64,000 nucleotides of DNA from Thauera sedimentorum (GTDB lineage: Bacteria; Pseudomonadota; Gammaproteobacteria; Burkholderiales; Rhodocyclaceae): the NCBI RefSeq assembly GCF_014489115.1, contig NZ_JACTAH010000002.1, forward strand, positions 62,001-126,000, read 5' to 3'. The translations under genes were made by a program, and so were the position numbers. Of the stretch, positions 29,874 through 39,108 are shown piece by piece (the stretch's first letter is position 1; every line of letters starts with the position of its first letter). Under the pieces are notes generated by a model that saw only the letters and a program-made list of their open reading frames with translations, was not told the DNA's origin and did not search any database.

Positions 29874-30036
29874 GGGGACGCACCGCACACTCATCCCCCG
29901 CGCTTGTGTCCGACCGGCCCGTGTCTCCCCGGCAGGGGCAGCCGACCCGGTTGGCACGCAAGCAGCCCCGATGGGCAATGCGCAAGGGCGGCCCGCCAGT
30001 CCGTCATTGCGCATTCCTCATTGAATCCCAGTGCGC

Positions 30037-31491
30037 ATGAGCATCGAATTCCTCATCAATTGCACCCCGCAGGAAACGCGGGTGGCCCTGGTCGAACAGG
30101 GCGTGGTCCAGGAACTGCACGTCGAACGCACCGCCAGTCGCGGCATCGTCGGCAACATCTATCTCGGCAAGGTGGCCCGCGTGCTGCCCGGCATGCAGTC
30201 GGCCTTCATCGACATCGGCCTGGAGCGCACCGCCTTCCTGCACGTGGCCGACATCTGGAGCGAGCGCCAGCACGGCGAGGCCGCCAAGCCGATCGAGCGC
30301 ATCCTGTCCGAGGGCCAGAACCTCACCGTACAGGTGCTCAAGGACCCGATCGGCACAAAGGGCGCGCGCCTGTCCACCCAGGTCAGCATCGCCGGGCGCA
30401 TGCTGGTGTACCTGCCGCAGGAAAAGCACATCGGCATCTCGCAGCGCATCGAGGACGAAGCCGGGCGCGAAGCGCTGCGCGAGCGCCTGACCCGCCTGGT
30501 CCCGGCCGACGAACCCGGCGGCTTCATCGTGCGCACCATGGCCGAGTCCGCCACCGACGACGAGCTCGCAGCCGACATCGCCTACCTGCGCAAGCTGTGG
30601 GGCGAGATCCAGGCGCGCAGCACCGGCGCCCATCCGCCGCGCGTGCTGTACGAAGACCTCAACCTGGGCCAGCGCGCGCTGCGCGACCTGGTGGACGACG
30701 ACACCGGGCGCATCGTCATCGACTCGCGGGAGAACTTCCAGAAGCTCACCGCCTTCGCCCAGGAATACATGCCCAAGGTGCTGCCGCTGCTCGAGCACTA
30801 CACCGGCGAGCGTCCGCTGTTCGACCTGCACAGCGTCGAGGACGAGATCCAGAAGGCGCTCGCCCGCCGCGTCGAGCTCAAGTCCGGCGGCTACCTGATC
30901 ATCGACCAGACCGAAGCGATGACCACGGTGGACGTGAACACCGGCGGCTTCGTCGGCGCGCGCAACTTCGACGACACCATCTTCAAGACCAACCTGGAGG
31001 CGGCCCAGGCCATCGCCCGCCAGCTGCGCCTGCGCAACCTGGGCGGCATCATCATCATCGACTTCATCGACATGGAAACCGTCGAGCACCGCGAGATGGT
31101 GCTCGAGGAGTTCCGCAAGGCGCTGTCGCGCGATCACACCAAGATGAGCATCAACGGCTTCACCGCGCTCGGCCTGGTGGAGATGACCCGCAAGCGCACC
31201 CGCGAGTCGCTCGCCCACCTGCTGTGCGAGCCCTGCCCCACCTGCGGCGGGCGCGGCGAGGTGAAGACCGCGCGCACGGTGTGCTACGAGATCCTGCGCG
31301 AGCTGCTGCGCGAGGCGCGCCAGTTCAATGCGCGCGAGTTCCGCGTGCTGGCCGCGCCCAACGTCATCGACCTGTTCCTCGACGAAGAGTCGCAGTCGCT
31401 GGCGATGCTGTCGGATTTCATCGGCAAGAAGATCTCGCTGCACCCGGAAGCCAGCTACACCCAGGAACAGTTCGACATCGTGCTGCTCTGA
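30037..31491 (+). CDS. rng: ribonuclease G
   Basis: RNase E/G-family endonuclease (484 residues) that matures 16S rRNA 5' ends and decays mRNAs. I prefer the ATG at 30037 (MSIEFLINCTPQETRVAL) over the GTG at 30031. An S1 domain lies in residues about 35-125, followed by the DNase-I-like catalytic domain with VDVNTGGFVGARN and IIIIDFIDM, then the zinc-link CPTCGGRG. There is no long RNase E-type C-terminal scaffold. The 163-bp leader contains no obvious promoter. Confidence 0.93.
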   Translation: MSIEFLINCTPQETRVALVEQGVVQELHVERTASRGIVGNIYLGKVARVLPGMQSAFIDIGLERTAFLHVADIWSERQHGEAAKPIERILSEGQNLTVQVLKDPIGTKGARLSTQVSIAGRMLVYLPQEKHIGISQRIEDEAGREALRERLTRLVPADEPGGFIVRTMAESATDDELAADIAYLRKLWGEIQARSTGAHPPRVLYEDLNLGQRALRDLVDDDTGRIVIDSRENFQKLTAFAQEYMPKVLPLLEHYTGERPLFDLHSVEDEIQKALARRVELKSGGYLIIDQTEAMTTVDVNTGGFVGARNFDDTIFKTNLEAAQAIARQLRLRNLGGIIIIDFIDMETVEHREMVLEEFRKALSRDHTKMSINGFTALGLVEMTRKRTRESLAHLLCEPCPTCGGRGEVKTARTVCYEILRELLREARQFNAREFRVLAAPNVIDLFLDEESQSLAMLSDFIGKKISLHPEASYTQEQFDIVLL

Positions 31492-31499
31492 GCCACGCC

Positions 31500-32474
31500 G
31501 TGAGCCCATCGCCCCAGCATCCGTCCGCCGGCCCGGCCGAGCCCAGCCCGGCGCGCTTCGCCAATCCGCTGGCACGCGGCATCGCCGCCACCCGGCCGGC
31601 CTTCCTGCTGGTCACCCTGGTCGCCTGCCTGGTCGGGCTGGCGGTCGCCCACGGCAGCGGCGTACGGCTGGACCCGCTCACCGCTCTGGCCACCGTGCTG
31701 CTGGCCCTCGTGGCGCATGCGGCCGGCAACGTGATCAACGACTACCATGACCGCGACGCGGACCGGCTCAACACCGGCCGCCTGTTTCCCTTCACCGGCG
31801 GCAGCCGCTTCATCCAGAACGGCGTGCTCAGCGCCCGGCAGACCGCGATGCTCGGCTACGGCCTGCTGGCCGCGGTGATCCCCGGCGGGCTGTGGCTAGC
31901 CTGGAGCGCCGGCCCCGGCCTGCTGGCCATCGGTGCAGGCGGCCTGCTGGTGGCCTGGGCCTACTCCGCGCCGCCGCTCTACCTGGTGGGACGCGGCCTG
32001 GGCGAACTGTGCATCGTCGCCGCCTGGCTGCTGGTGGTGGCCGGCGCGGACTACGTGCAACGCGGCGCGTTCAGCGCCCTGCCCTTCGCGGCCGGGCTGT
32101 CCTACGCGCTACTGGTGGCCAACCTGCTGTACATCAACCAGTTTCCCGACCACGCCGGCGATGCCGCGGCCGGCAAGCGCACCCTGGTCGTGCGTCTCGG
32201 CCCGCAGGCGGCCAAGTGGGGCTACCTCGTCATCGCGCTACTGGCCTACGCCTGGCTGGTGCTGATGGTGGGCCGCGAGCTGCTGCCGCAGAAGGCGGCC
32301 GCGGCCGCCTTCACCCTGGTGCTGTCCTTCAACGCCGCCAAGCACTTGATCGACCATGCCGACGAGGCCGCCGAGCTCGCCCCCGCCATCCGCCAGACCA
32401 TTGCTGCTGCCTGCGTCCACGGCCTCATCCTGACCGGCGCGCTCGCCATGGCCGAATGGCCCGGCGGGCACTGA
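31500..32474 (+). CDS. UbiA-family prenyltransferase
   Basis: A 324-residue integral membrane prenyltransferase. The GTG at 31500, 8 bp after rng, gives a short Pro/Ser-rich leader followed by eight or nine helices. The first Asp-rich motif is [15 protein letters not shown] and the second is [15 protein letters not shown]. The pattern is closest to MenA-like (1,4-dihydroxy-2-naphthoate) prenyltransferases rather than UbiA itself, but Rhodocyclales normally use ubiquinone, so the substrate is uncertain. Confidence 0.78.
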   Translation: MSPSPQHPSAGPAEPSPARFANPLARGIAATRPAFLLVTLVACLVGLAVAHGSGVRLDPLTALATVLLALVAHAAGNVINDYHDRDADRLNTGRLFPFTGGSRFIQNGVLSARQTAMLGYGLLAAVIPGGLWLAWSAGPGLLAIGAGGLLVAWAYSAPPLYLVGRGLGELCIVAAWLLVVAGADYVQRGAFSALPFAAGLSYALLVANLLYINQFPDHAGDAAAGKRTLVVRLGPQAAKWGYLVIALLAYAWLVLMVGRELLPQKAAAAAFTLVLSFNAAKHLIDHADEAAELAPAIRQTIAAACVHGLILTGALAMAEWPGGH

Positions 32475-32511
32475 CCGCTTCCCAACCACCGCTCCCGGAT
32501 ACGCCACACCC

Positions 32512-33117
32512 ATGATCGGACGACTTGCAGGCACCCTGCTGGAAAAGAACCCGCCGCAGATTCTGGTGGACGTGCACGGCGTCGGCTACGAAGTGGACGT
32601 GCCGATGAGTACCTTCTACGGACTGCCCGCCACCGGCCAGCCGGTCACCCTGCACACCCATCTCGCCATCCGCGAGGATGGCCACTTCCTCTACGGTTTC
32701 GCCTCCCAAGAAGAGCGCGCCGCCTTCCGCCAGCTGCTCAAGGTCTCCGGCATCGGCGCGCGCACCGCGCTGGCGGTGCTCTCCGGCCTCTCGGTTACCG
32801 ACCTCGCCCAGGCCGTGGCGCTGCAGGAAGCCGGCCGCCTGGTGAAGGTGCCGGGCATCGGCAAGAAGACCGCCGAACGCCTGCTGCTGGAACTGCGCGA
32901 CAAGCTCGGCCAGGCCCTGCCCACGCTTGCGGCGGCACGCCTGGCGTCGCCGGCATGTACCGCGCTGCCCGGCGACGCGAAGAGCGACATCCTCAACGCG
33001 CTGCTGGCACTCGGCTACAACGAACGCGAAGCGCTAGGCGCGATGAAGGGACTGGACGAGGAGGTCGGCGTATCCGACGGCATCCGCCAGGCGCTGAAGC
33101 AATTGTCCAAGGCCTGA
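32512..33117 (+). CDS. ruvA: Holliday junction DNA helicase subunit RuvA
   Basis: Tetrameric Holliday-junction-binding protein (201 residues). It has the N-terminal OB domain [15 protein letters not shown], helix-hairpin-helix motifs [14 protein letters not shown] and [14 protein letters not shown], and the C-terminal RuvB-contacting domain [16 protein letters not shown]. It is unusual in being separated from ruvB by a PEP-CTERM gene with its own promoter and terminator. Confidence 0.96.
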   Translation: MIGRLAGTLLEKNPPQILVDVHGVGYEVDVPMSTFYGLPATGQPVTLHTHLAIREDGHFLYGFASQEERAAFRQLLKVSGIGARTALAVLSGLSVTDLAQAVALQEAGRLVKVPGIGKKTAERLLLELRDKLGQALPTLAAARLASPACTALPGDAKSDILNALLALGYNEREALGAMKGLDEEVGVSDGIRQALKQLSKA

Positions 33118-33223
33118 AGAGCCCGCGCCGGCCGGGCGCTCCTGTCGAACACCTTTACACATCGATACATCGACCGAACCAGCACCAGCAACAAGCTCCT
33201 GTTTTTTAAGGTTTTTCAAAGAC

Positions 33224-33238
33224 TGGCACGACTGATGC
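33224..33238 (+). promoter_or_regulatory. sigma-54 (RpoN) type promoter for the PEP-CTERM gene
   Basis: TGGCAC-GACTG-ATGC has the exact GG-N10-GC spacing of -24/-12 promoters (GG 33225-33226, GC 33237-33238), about 50 bp before the start codon, preceded by a T-rich tract. PEP-CTERM genes are known to be controlled by the PrsK/PrsR system with RpoN, which supports the call. Confidence 0.72.
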
Positions 33239-33288
33239 TCTTACAGGGCAAGCAGTCAAACCTGCAACCTGAAGACAGGAGAACGGCA

Positions 33289-34122
33289 ATGTTCAGCACC
33301 AACACCCTTCGCAAGAACGTCCTGGCAAGCAGCCTGCTCGCCTCCGCAGCCCTGTTCACCGGGAGCGCCCAGTCCGCAGTGCTGTCGTGGGACTACGACA
33401 TCCTCAGCGGCTTCACCCAGTCGACCATCGGCGGCGCGACGACCAACTATCCCGATCCGGGCGTTGACATCCTGTCCTGGGGCACCTCGACCGGTTCCGG
33501 CCAGAGCTCGCTCGTGGTGAACAACCCCGAGATTGTCGGCGCCTCGGTGGACACCTTCATCGGCGGCGGCATGCCCCCCGCTGCGCCTCCCTACCTGGGT
33601 TTCAGCACCTCGCTCACCCACAACAACAACCCGATCACCGGCAACTCGCTGACCTCCGCGACCCTGCGCGCACAGGTCACCCTGACGCCGACCAACCCGG
33701 CCGGCGGTGCGCTGCCCGACCAGATCACCTCCTTCGACATCTCCTTCGCCGAGACCCCCAACGTAGCCAACTGCGGCTTCCCCTCGACCAGCAACTGCGA
33801 CGACATCTTCGTGCTGCTCGGCGGTCTGTTGAACCAGAGCTTCCAGTACGACGCCGGCGACGGTGACGGCCTGCTGACCTACTTCGTGAACATCTTCCCG
33901 ATCACCGGCGGGGTATTGAGCGTCCTCTCCAACGCAAGCTGCGCGGCGGCTGGCGAAGCTCCGGGTTGTATCGGCTTCCAGACCCAGGAGAACCAGTCGA
34001 CCACCCTGGCCTTCGGCTTCACCATCTCCACCGAACCGCTGGGCGTGCCCGAGCCCGGCATGCTCGCCCTGCTCGGCATCGGCCTCGCCGGCCTGGGAGC
34101 GATGCGCAGGCGTCGCGTCTGA
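33289..34122 (+). CDS. PEP-CTERM sorting-domain protein
   Basis: A 277-residue exported protein. The ATG at 33289 follows an AGGAGA ribosome site and gives a signal peptide (about residues 1-29, ending AQSA). The body is Thr/Ser/Asn-rich with a Cys pair (ANCGFPSTSNC) and another (CAAAGEAPGC). The C-terminus is a textbook PEP-CTERM signal: VPEPGMLALLGIGLAGLG followed by MRRRR. Such proteins are processed by exosortase EpsH and linked to exopolysaccharide or floc formation. The body matches no fold I recognise. It is a stand-alone unit with its own promoter and terminator. Confidence 0.88.
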   Translation: MFSTNTLRKNVLASSLLASAALFTGSAQSAVLSWDYDILSGFTQSTIGGATTNYPDPGVDILSWGTSTGSGQSSLVVNNPEIVGASVDTFIGGGMPPAAPPYLGFSTSLTHNNNPITGNSLTSATLRAQVTLTPTNPAGGALPDQITSFDISFAETPNVANCGFPSTSNCDDIFVLLGGLLNQSFQYDAGDGDGLLTYFVNIFPITGGVLSVLSNASCAAAGEAPGCIGFQTQENQSTTLAFGFTISTEPLGVPEPGMLALLGIGLAGLGAMRRRRV

Positions 34123-34153
34123 ACAAGAATCACACCCTCGGTGCAGCACCGTT

Positions 34154-34182
34154 CGGGGAGCCTCGTGCTCCCCGTTTTCTTT
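34154..34182 (+). terminator. intrinsic terminator of the PEP-CTERM gene
   Basis: Perfect 8-bp stem CGGGGAGC/GCTCCCCG (34154-34161, 34167-34174) with a 5-nt loop, followed by TTTTCTTTT. It separates this gene from ruvB. Confidence 0.9.
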
Positions 34183-34233
34183 TCCCGCAGCTGTCGGAGG
34201 ATTTGACGTCTGCCTTCGGCTAAACTTCGGCCC

Positions 34234-35283
<1,050 letters not shown>

Positions 35284-35288
35284 AGGGC

Positions 35289-35939
35289 ATGGGCACGACG
35301 CTGCAGTTGCTGCTCGCGGGCGCCGTCGTGCTGCTCTTCGGCTGGCAGATGAAGCGCGGCCGTAGCCGGCAGCGCGCCGCCTACCTGGCGGATTACGACT
35401 TCGCCCGCCTGCTCGACCGCCGCCTAGCCCTGCGTCGCCCGCAACTGGACGCCGCGCAGCGCCGCCTGGTGTTCGACGGCCTGCGCCAGTGGTTCGCGCT
35501 GTGCCAGCACAAGGACGGCCGGCGCCTGTCCATGCCCTCGCAGGCGGTGGACGATGCCTGGCACGAGTTCATCCTGTTCACCCGCAACTATGCGCAGTTC
35601 TGCCAACGCGCGCTGGGCCGCTTCCTGCACCACGTGCCGGCCGAGGCGATGAGCTCGCCCACTCAGGCGCAACGCGGCATCCGCGCCACGTGGCAGCTGG
35701 CCTGCCGCGCCGAAGGCATCGCCCCGGACCGCCCAAGCCACCTGCCGCTGCTGTTCGCGCTCGACGCACAACTGGGGCTGGCCGACGGCTTCCACTACAG
35801 CCTCGACTGCCGCGACACACGCGCCGCCGGCGGCGCACCCTACTGCGCCAGCCATATCGGATGCGGCAGCGGTTGCAGTTCGGACAGCTGCGGGGACAGC
35901 GGGGGCAGCAGTTGTGGCGGGGGCTGCGGCGGCGACTGA
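35289..35939 (+). CDS. membrane-anchored protein with Cys/Gly-rich tail
   Basis: A 216-residue protein of unknown function. Residues about 3-20 are a membrane anchor (LQLLLAGAVVLLFGW). The middle contains VDDAWHEFILFTRNYAQFC, resembling the WHxFIL signature of glycine-rich-domain proteins. The last 25 or so residues are almost only Gly, Ser, Cys and Asp (CGSGCSSDSCGDSGG), a possible metal-binding or disulfide-rich tail. It starts 5 bp after ruvB and ends 3 bp before the next gene. Confidence 0.68.
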   Translation: MGTTLQLLLAGAVVLLFGWQMKRGRSRQRAAYLADYDFARLLDRRLALRRPQLDAAQRRLVFDGLRQWFALCQHKDGRRLSMPSQAVDDAWHEFILFTRNYAQFCQRALGRFLHHVPAEAMSSPTQAQRGIRATWQLACRAEGIAPDRPSHLPLLFALDAQLGLADGFHYSLDCRDTRAAGGAPYCASHIGCGSGCSSDSCGDSGGSSCGGGCGGD

Positions 35940-35942
35940 CGC

Positions 35943-36290
35943 ATGCGCACTTTCCAGGCCTTTGTCATCCTGCTGTGCGTATTCTCCGGCGCCTGGCTGC
36001 TGAGCGGGCCGGAGTTCTACATGCCCGGACGGCACGATCCCGCTTACGGCATGTACTTCAGCGGCCTGTCCTCGCGCCTGCTCGGTCTCGGCCTGCTGTC
36101 GCTCGCCTGGGCGGGCTTCAGCGTCAAGCGCTATGCCGGGCGCGGCAGCGGCAAGCCGCCACCGCATCGCTGGCAGGTGCGCTACTTCCTCACCCTGATG
36201 CTGACCCTGGCGCTGATCGGCACCGCCTACTACCTGGGCGAGGCCGGGCCCGCGCCGCATCTGCGCATCGAGAGCGGCGCGGTCTCCTGA
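35943..36290 (+). CDS. small two-helix membrane protein
   Basis: A 115-residue protein with an N-terminal helix (FVILLCVFSGAWLLSG), a second near residues 38-56 and a third near 80-96 (YFLTLMLTLALIGTAYYLG). No family is recognised. Packed 3 bp after the Cys-tailed gene, so probably co-expressed with it and with ruvB. Confidence 0.6.
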   Translation: MRTFQAFVILLCVFSGAWLLSGPEFYMPGRHDPAYGMYFSGLSSRLLGLGLLSLAWAGFSVKRYAGRGSGKPPPHRWQVRYFLTLMLTLALIGTAYYLGEAGPAPHLRIESGAVS

Positions 36291-36301
36291 ACGGCAGCCG
36301 C

Positions 36302-36649
36302 TCAGCCGCCGGAGCAGCCGCAGCCACCGCCACCCCCGCCGCAGCCGCCGCCCACCGGCGCACTCTCGGCCGGGGCCTGCTTCTGTTCGCGCGGAGAGAG
36401 ACAGATGGAGAAGTCGATGACGATGTTGCCCGGGTCGCGGGCCACGTACTCGATGCTGACCTGGTCGCCGTAGCGCTGGCGGATCTGGCCGAGCAGCGGC
36501 AAGGGATCGTGGTCGTTGACGAAACGCATGGTCTCGCCGTCCATCAGGGCTTCCAGCGCACCGAAAATGGCCGCATGGCGGAAGCGCTTGGCGACGCCGC
36601 GGGCATCGAAGGGGAAAACGGATTCGTTGAACAGGGGCAGTTCGCTCAT
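36302..36649 (-). CDS. DUF2249-like protein with Gly/Cys tail
   Basis: A 115-residue protein. The body (FRHAAIFGALEALMDGETMRF, DHDPLPLLGQIRQRYGD, YVARDPGNIVIDF) fits the DUF2249 fold, small proteins related to TusA and often linked to nitrogen-oxide metabolism. The last 16 residues are GGGCGGGGGGCGCSGG, strikingly like the tail of the protein at 35289-35939 on the other strand. The ATG at 36649 was chosen over an upstream extension that lacks homology. Confidence 0.72.
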   Translation of the reverse strand: MSELPLFNESVFPFDARGVAKRFRHAAIFGALEALMDGETMRFVNDHDPLPLLGQIRQRYGDQVSIEYVARDPGNIVIDFSICLSPREQKQAPAESAPVGGGCGGGGGGCGCSGG

Positions 36650-36770
36650 GGATTCTCTCTCCTGGAGTCGGGGGACGCCCGCCCGCTTGGCGGGGCGTGA
36701 CGCTGCGACGCATCGTATGGATGCGCGCCCCCTACCGCCTTGAGCCAGAACAAGAATCCGCGGACGGCGC

Positions 36771-37961
36771 TCAGCCGATCTGGCAGGCCAGCCCCTTGAG
36801 ATACTCGCCCTCGGGTACCGCCAGCCCCACCGGGTGGTCGGCCGCGGCCGACAGGCGATGGATGATGCGCGCATCCACGCCGGCATCGATCGCCGCGCCG
36901 GCGACGATCTTCTGGAACAGTTCCAGCCCCACGCCGCCGGAGCAGGAATAGCTCATCAGGATGCCGCCGGGGTTCAGCAAGCGAAAACCCAGCAGGTTGA
37001 TGTCCTTGTAGGCGCGCGCGGCGCGATCGGCGTGCGCGGCCGAAGGCGCGAACTTGGGCGGGTCGAGCACGATCAGGTCGAACTTGCGGCCCTCGGCGCG
37101 CAGCGCGCGCAGCGCCTGGAAGACGTCGTCCTCGCGCCATTCGGCGCGCGCCGCGTCGAGCTTTGGATTGAGCGCCAGATTGCGCTGCGCGACCGCCAGC
37201 GCCGGGCCCGAGGAGTCGATCGACAGCACGCCGGCCGCGCCGCCGGCCAGCGCCTGCAGCGAGAAGCCGCCGGTATAGCAGAAGCAGTTGAGCACCTGGC
37301 GGCCGGCCGCCAGCTGTCCGGTAAGCAGGCGGTTGTCGCGCTGATCCAGGTAGAAGCCCGTCTTGTGTCCGCCGGCCACGTCCACTTCCATGGTGACGCC
37401 GTTCTCGACGATGGTCAGCGGGCCTTCCGGCAGTTCGCCATGGACGCAGCCGGCCACCGGCTGCAGGCCTTCCAGGCCGCGCACCTCGGAATCGGAGCGC
37501 TCATACACCGCCACGCAGCCGGTCGCCTGCACCAGGGCGCCGACGATGGCCGTGCGCCACTTGTCGGCGCCGGCGCTGGTGAGCTGCACCACCACCACCG
37601 CGCCGTAGCGGTCGGCGATGACCCCGGGGAGGCCGTCGGATTCGCCATGGATCAGGCGCATGCCGGCCTGTCCGGCGAGCAGCGGATGGGCCGCACGGCG
37701 CGCGACCGACTCGGCCACCTTGCGCTTGAAGAAGGCGTGATCGATGGCGACCTCAGGATCGAAGCTCCACACCCGCGCGCGAATCTGCGAGGCGGGCGAC
37801 CAGGCCGCACGCGCCAGCACCCGGCCATCGGCCGCGCAGACATCCACGGTGTCGCCCGCACGCGCGCGGCCGTCGAGCTCCGCCACCGAACCGGCGAATA
37901 TCCACGGATGACGGCGCATGAGCGAGCGCTCCTTGCCGGGCTTGAGTATGAGTCGGGCCAT
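36771..37961 (-). CDS. rlmI: 23S rRNA (cytosine-1962-C5)-methyltransferase
   Basis: Class I SAM-dependent rRNA methyltransferase (396 residues) with an N-terminal PUA domain (MARLILKPGKERSLMRRHPWIF), an RlmI central domain and a Rossmann domain with LNCFCYTGGFSLQALAGG and LIVLDPPKFAPS. The catalytic Cys is in MSYSCSGG. Monocistronic on the minus strand; its promoter should lie in or next to the inverted-repeat element upstream. Confidence 0.92.
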   Translation of the reverse strand: MARLILKPGKERSLMRRHPWIFAGSVAELDGRARAGDTVDVCAADGRVLARAAWSPASQIRARVWSFDPEVAIDHAFFKRKVAESVARRAAHPLLAGQAGMRLIHGESDGLPGVIADRYGAVVVVQLTSAGADKWRTAIVGALVQATGCVAVYERSDSEVRGLEGLQPVAGCVHGELPEGPLTIVENGVTMEVDVAGGHKTGFYLDQRDNRLLTGQLAAGRQVLNCFCYTGGFSLQALAGGAAGVLSIDSSGPALAVAQRNLALNPKLDAARAEWREDDVFQALRALRAEGRKFDLIVLDPPKFAPSAAHADRAARAYKDINLLGFRLLNPGGILMSYSCSGGVGLELFQKIVAGAAIDAGVDARIIHRLSAAADHPVGLAVPEGEYLKGLACQIG

Positions 37962-38004
37962 GATCGAACAGCCTGCAAAGGGGGAAGGCGCCAGAGTCTA
38001 CCCG

Positions 38005-38188
38005 CTAGCCCGCATTTCTCACACTGGCACGTCACGAGGGGGTCAAGGCGCCGCCGTGGTGCGCCGCACGGAGCGAGCGACGCCGAAGGCCTAGCTGACA
38101 CTACGTCGAAGTGGCGTGAGCGAGTACGGCGTGCCGCGGCGAGCGTATCGGCACCCGCAGCAGGGGCTGTGTGAGAAATGCGGGCCAG
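38005..38188. mobile_element. MITE-like element with long terminal inverted repeats
   Basis: A 184-bp block bounded by 20-bp inverted repeats (38005-38024 and 38169-38188) matching at 19 of 20 positions; the inner 17 bp GCCCGCATTTCTCACAC are perfect. It has no open frame of its own and no visible target-site duplication. It fills the gap between rlmI and the small minus-strand gene. The form fits a non-autonomous transposable element or a dispersed RNA-type repeat. Confidence 0.6.
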
Positions 38189-38213
38189 GACCTCGCCCGG
38201 CCATCGCAGCGGC

Positions 38214-38438
38214 TCAACGACGGCCGCGGATATGGATGGCCAACAGGTCGCGGCGCAGGCTCAGCAGGCTGCGCAGCGCCTCGACCACCGGCGCCGACAG
38301 GTGCCGGGTGGTGGCCTCGTGGCCTTCGAGGCGCTCCAACAGGGCATCGAAGTCGCCGCATTCGACGCCCTCATCATCACAGATCGCGAGCACCTCGCTC
38401 TCCAGGATCTCGATGATGCGGCGAGCCTGCGGCTCCAT
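38214..38438 (-). CDS. small protein of unknown function
   Basis: A 74-residue acidic/Leu-rich helical protein (MEPQARRIIEILESEVLAIC). It begins 9 bp after the stop of the winged-helix regulator on the same strand, suggesting an operon. No family recognised. Coding status rests on position and on a frame without stops in high-GC DNA, so it is only moderately supported. Confidence 0.5.
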   Translation of the reverse strand: MEPQARRIIEILESEVLAICDDEGVECGDFDALLERLEGHEATTRHLSAPVVEALRSLLSLRRDLLAIHIRGRR

Positions 38439-38447
38439 CTCGGCGCT

Positions 38448-38957
38448 TTACTGCCTCATCAGGCGACGCGCGCGGTCGGCAATGGCAAGCAGTTCAGGCA
38501 ACTCGCGCGAGAACAGCACCTCGCCGAACTTTGCCAGCGCATCGGAGCTTATGTAGAGGTGGCCATTGCGCCGCCGGTTGATCCAGCCGAGTTCGGTCAG
38601 CCGGGCAATCTTGCGCCGCACGGTCTCACGCGGCAGGCCGGTGGCGGCAGCAATGGAATAGGCGTTGCACGGCCGCAGGTCACGCACGCCGCAAAGCTCT
38701 ACGCCGTCCTCATTGGCCGCGGACTCCTTGACCTCGCGCCCGTTCTCGAGCTCGCCGAGGTTGTGCAGGGCGATCTCGCCCAACAGGATGGGGAGCAGGA
38801 TGTCGCGCTCGAATTCATCGAAGATGCGTTTGAGGTTGCGCACCTCGTAGCGCGCAAGGAGAAGCGCGACTGCACGGAAGATACGCTGCGCCTCGGCGCG
38901 TGACTGCTCGTCCTGGTTGCCGTCTGTGCGGCGTGCTGGGGTATTGGTTGTTGTCAT
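38448..38957 (-). CDS. winged-helix transcriptional regulator
   Basis: A 169-residue DNA-binding protein. The C-terminal half is a winged helix: NAYSIAAATGLPRETVRRK (helix-turn-helix), LTELGWINRRRNGHLYIS (wing). The N-terminal half is helical (RIFRAVALLLARYEVRNL) with no obvious ligand pocket. The regulon is unknown. The 151-bp upstream interval has an AT-rich patch (39017-39050) that probably holds its promoter. Confidence 0.75.
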   Translation of the reverse strand: MTTTNTPARRTDGNQDEQSRAEAQRIFRAVALLLARYEVRNLKRIFDEFERDILLPILLGEIALHNLGELENGREVKESAANEDGVELCGVRDLRPCNAYSIAAATGLPRETVRRKIARLTELGWINRRRNGHLYISSDALAKFGEVLFSRELPELLAIADRARRLMRQ

Positions 38958-39108
38958 GTTTTCCCGCTCCCTCTTCCCCGTACGCAGGGCCTCCCGGGCT
39001 AGGATCTCATCTCAGTGTTTTTTACCGAGAATACCCTACGACTATTAGCACAGCTTGATCTTCAATCCCCAAAATGGGGAGCAGTTCACGAGCGCTACTG
39101 CCTTGGGG

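Noticed and set aside
29952..29966. TGGCAC with GC at the sigma-54 spacing before rng
   Set aside because: The spacing fits, but the -12 half (CAGCC) is poor and rng is a housekeeping gene; probably chance.
29976..30013. Inverted 8-mer AATGCGCA/TGCGCATT before rng
   Set aside because: Weak stem, no T-run and no known regulator pattern; could be chance in this composition.
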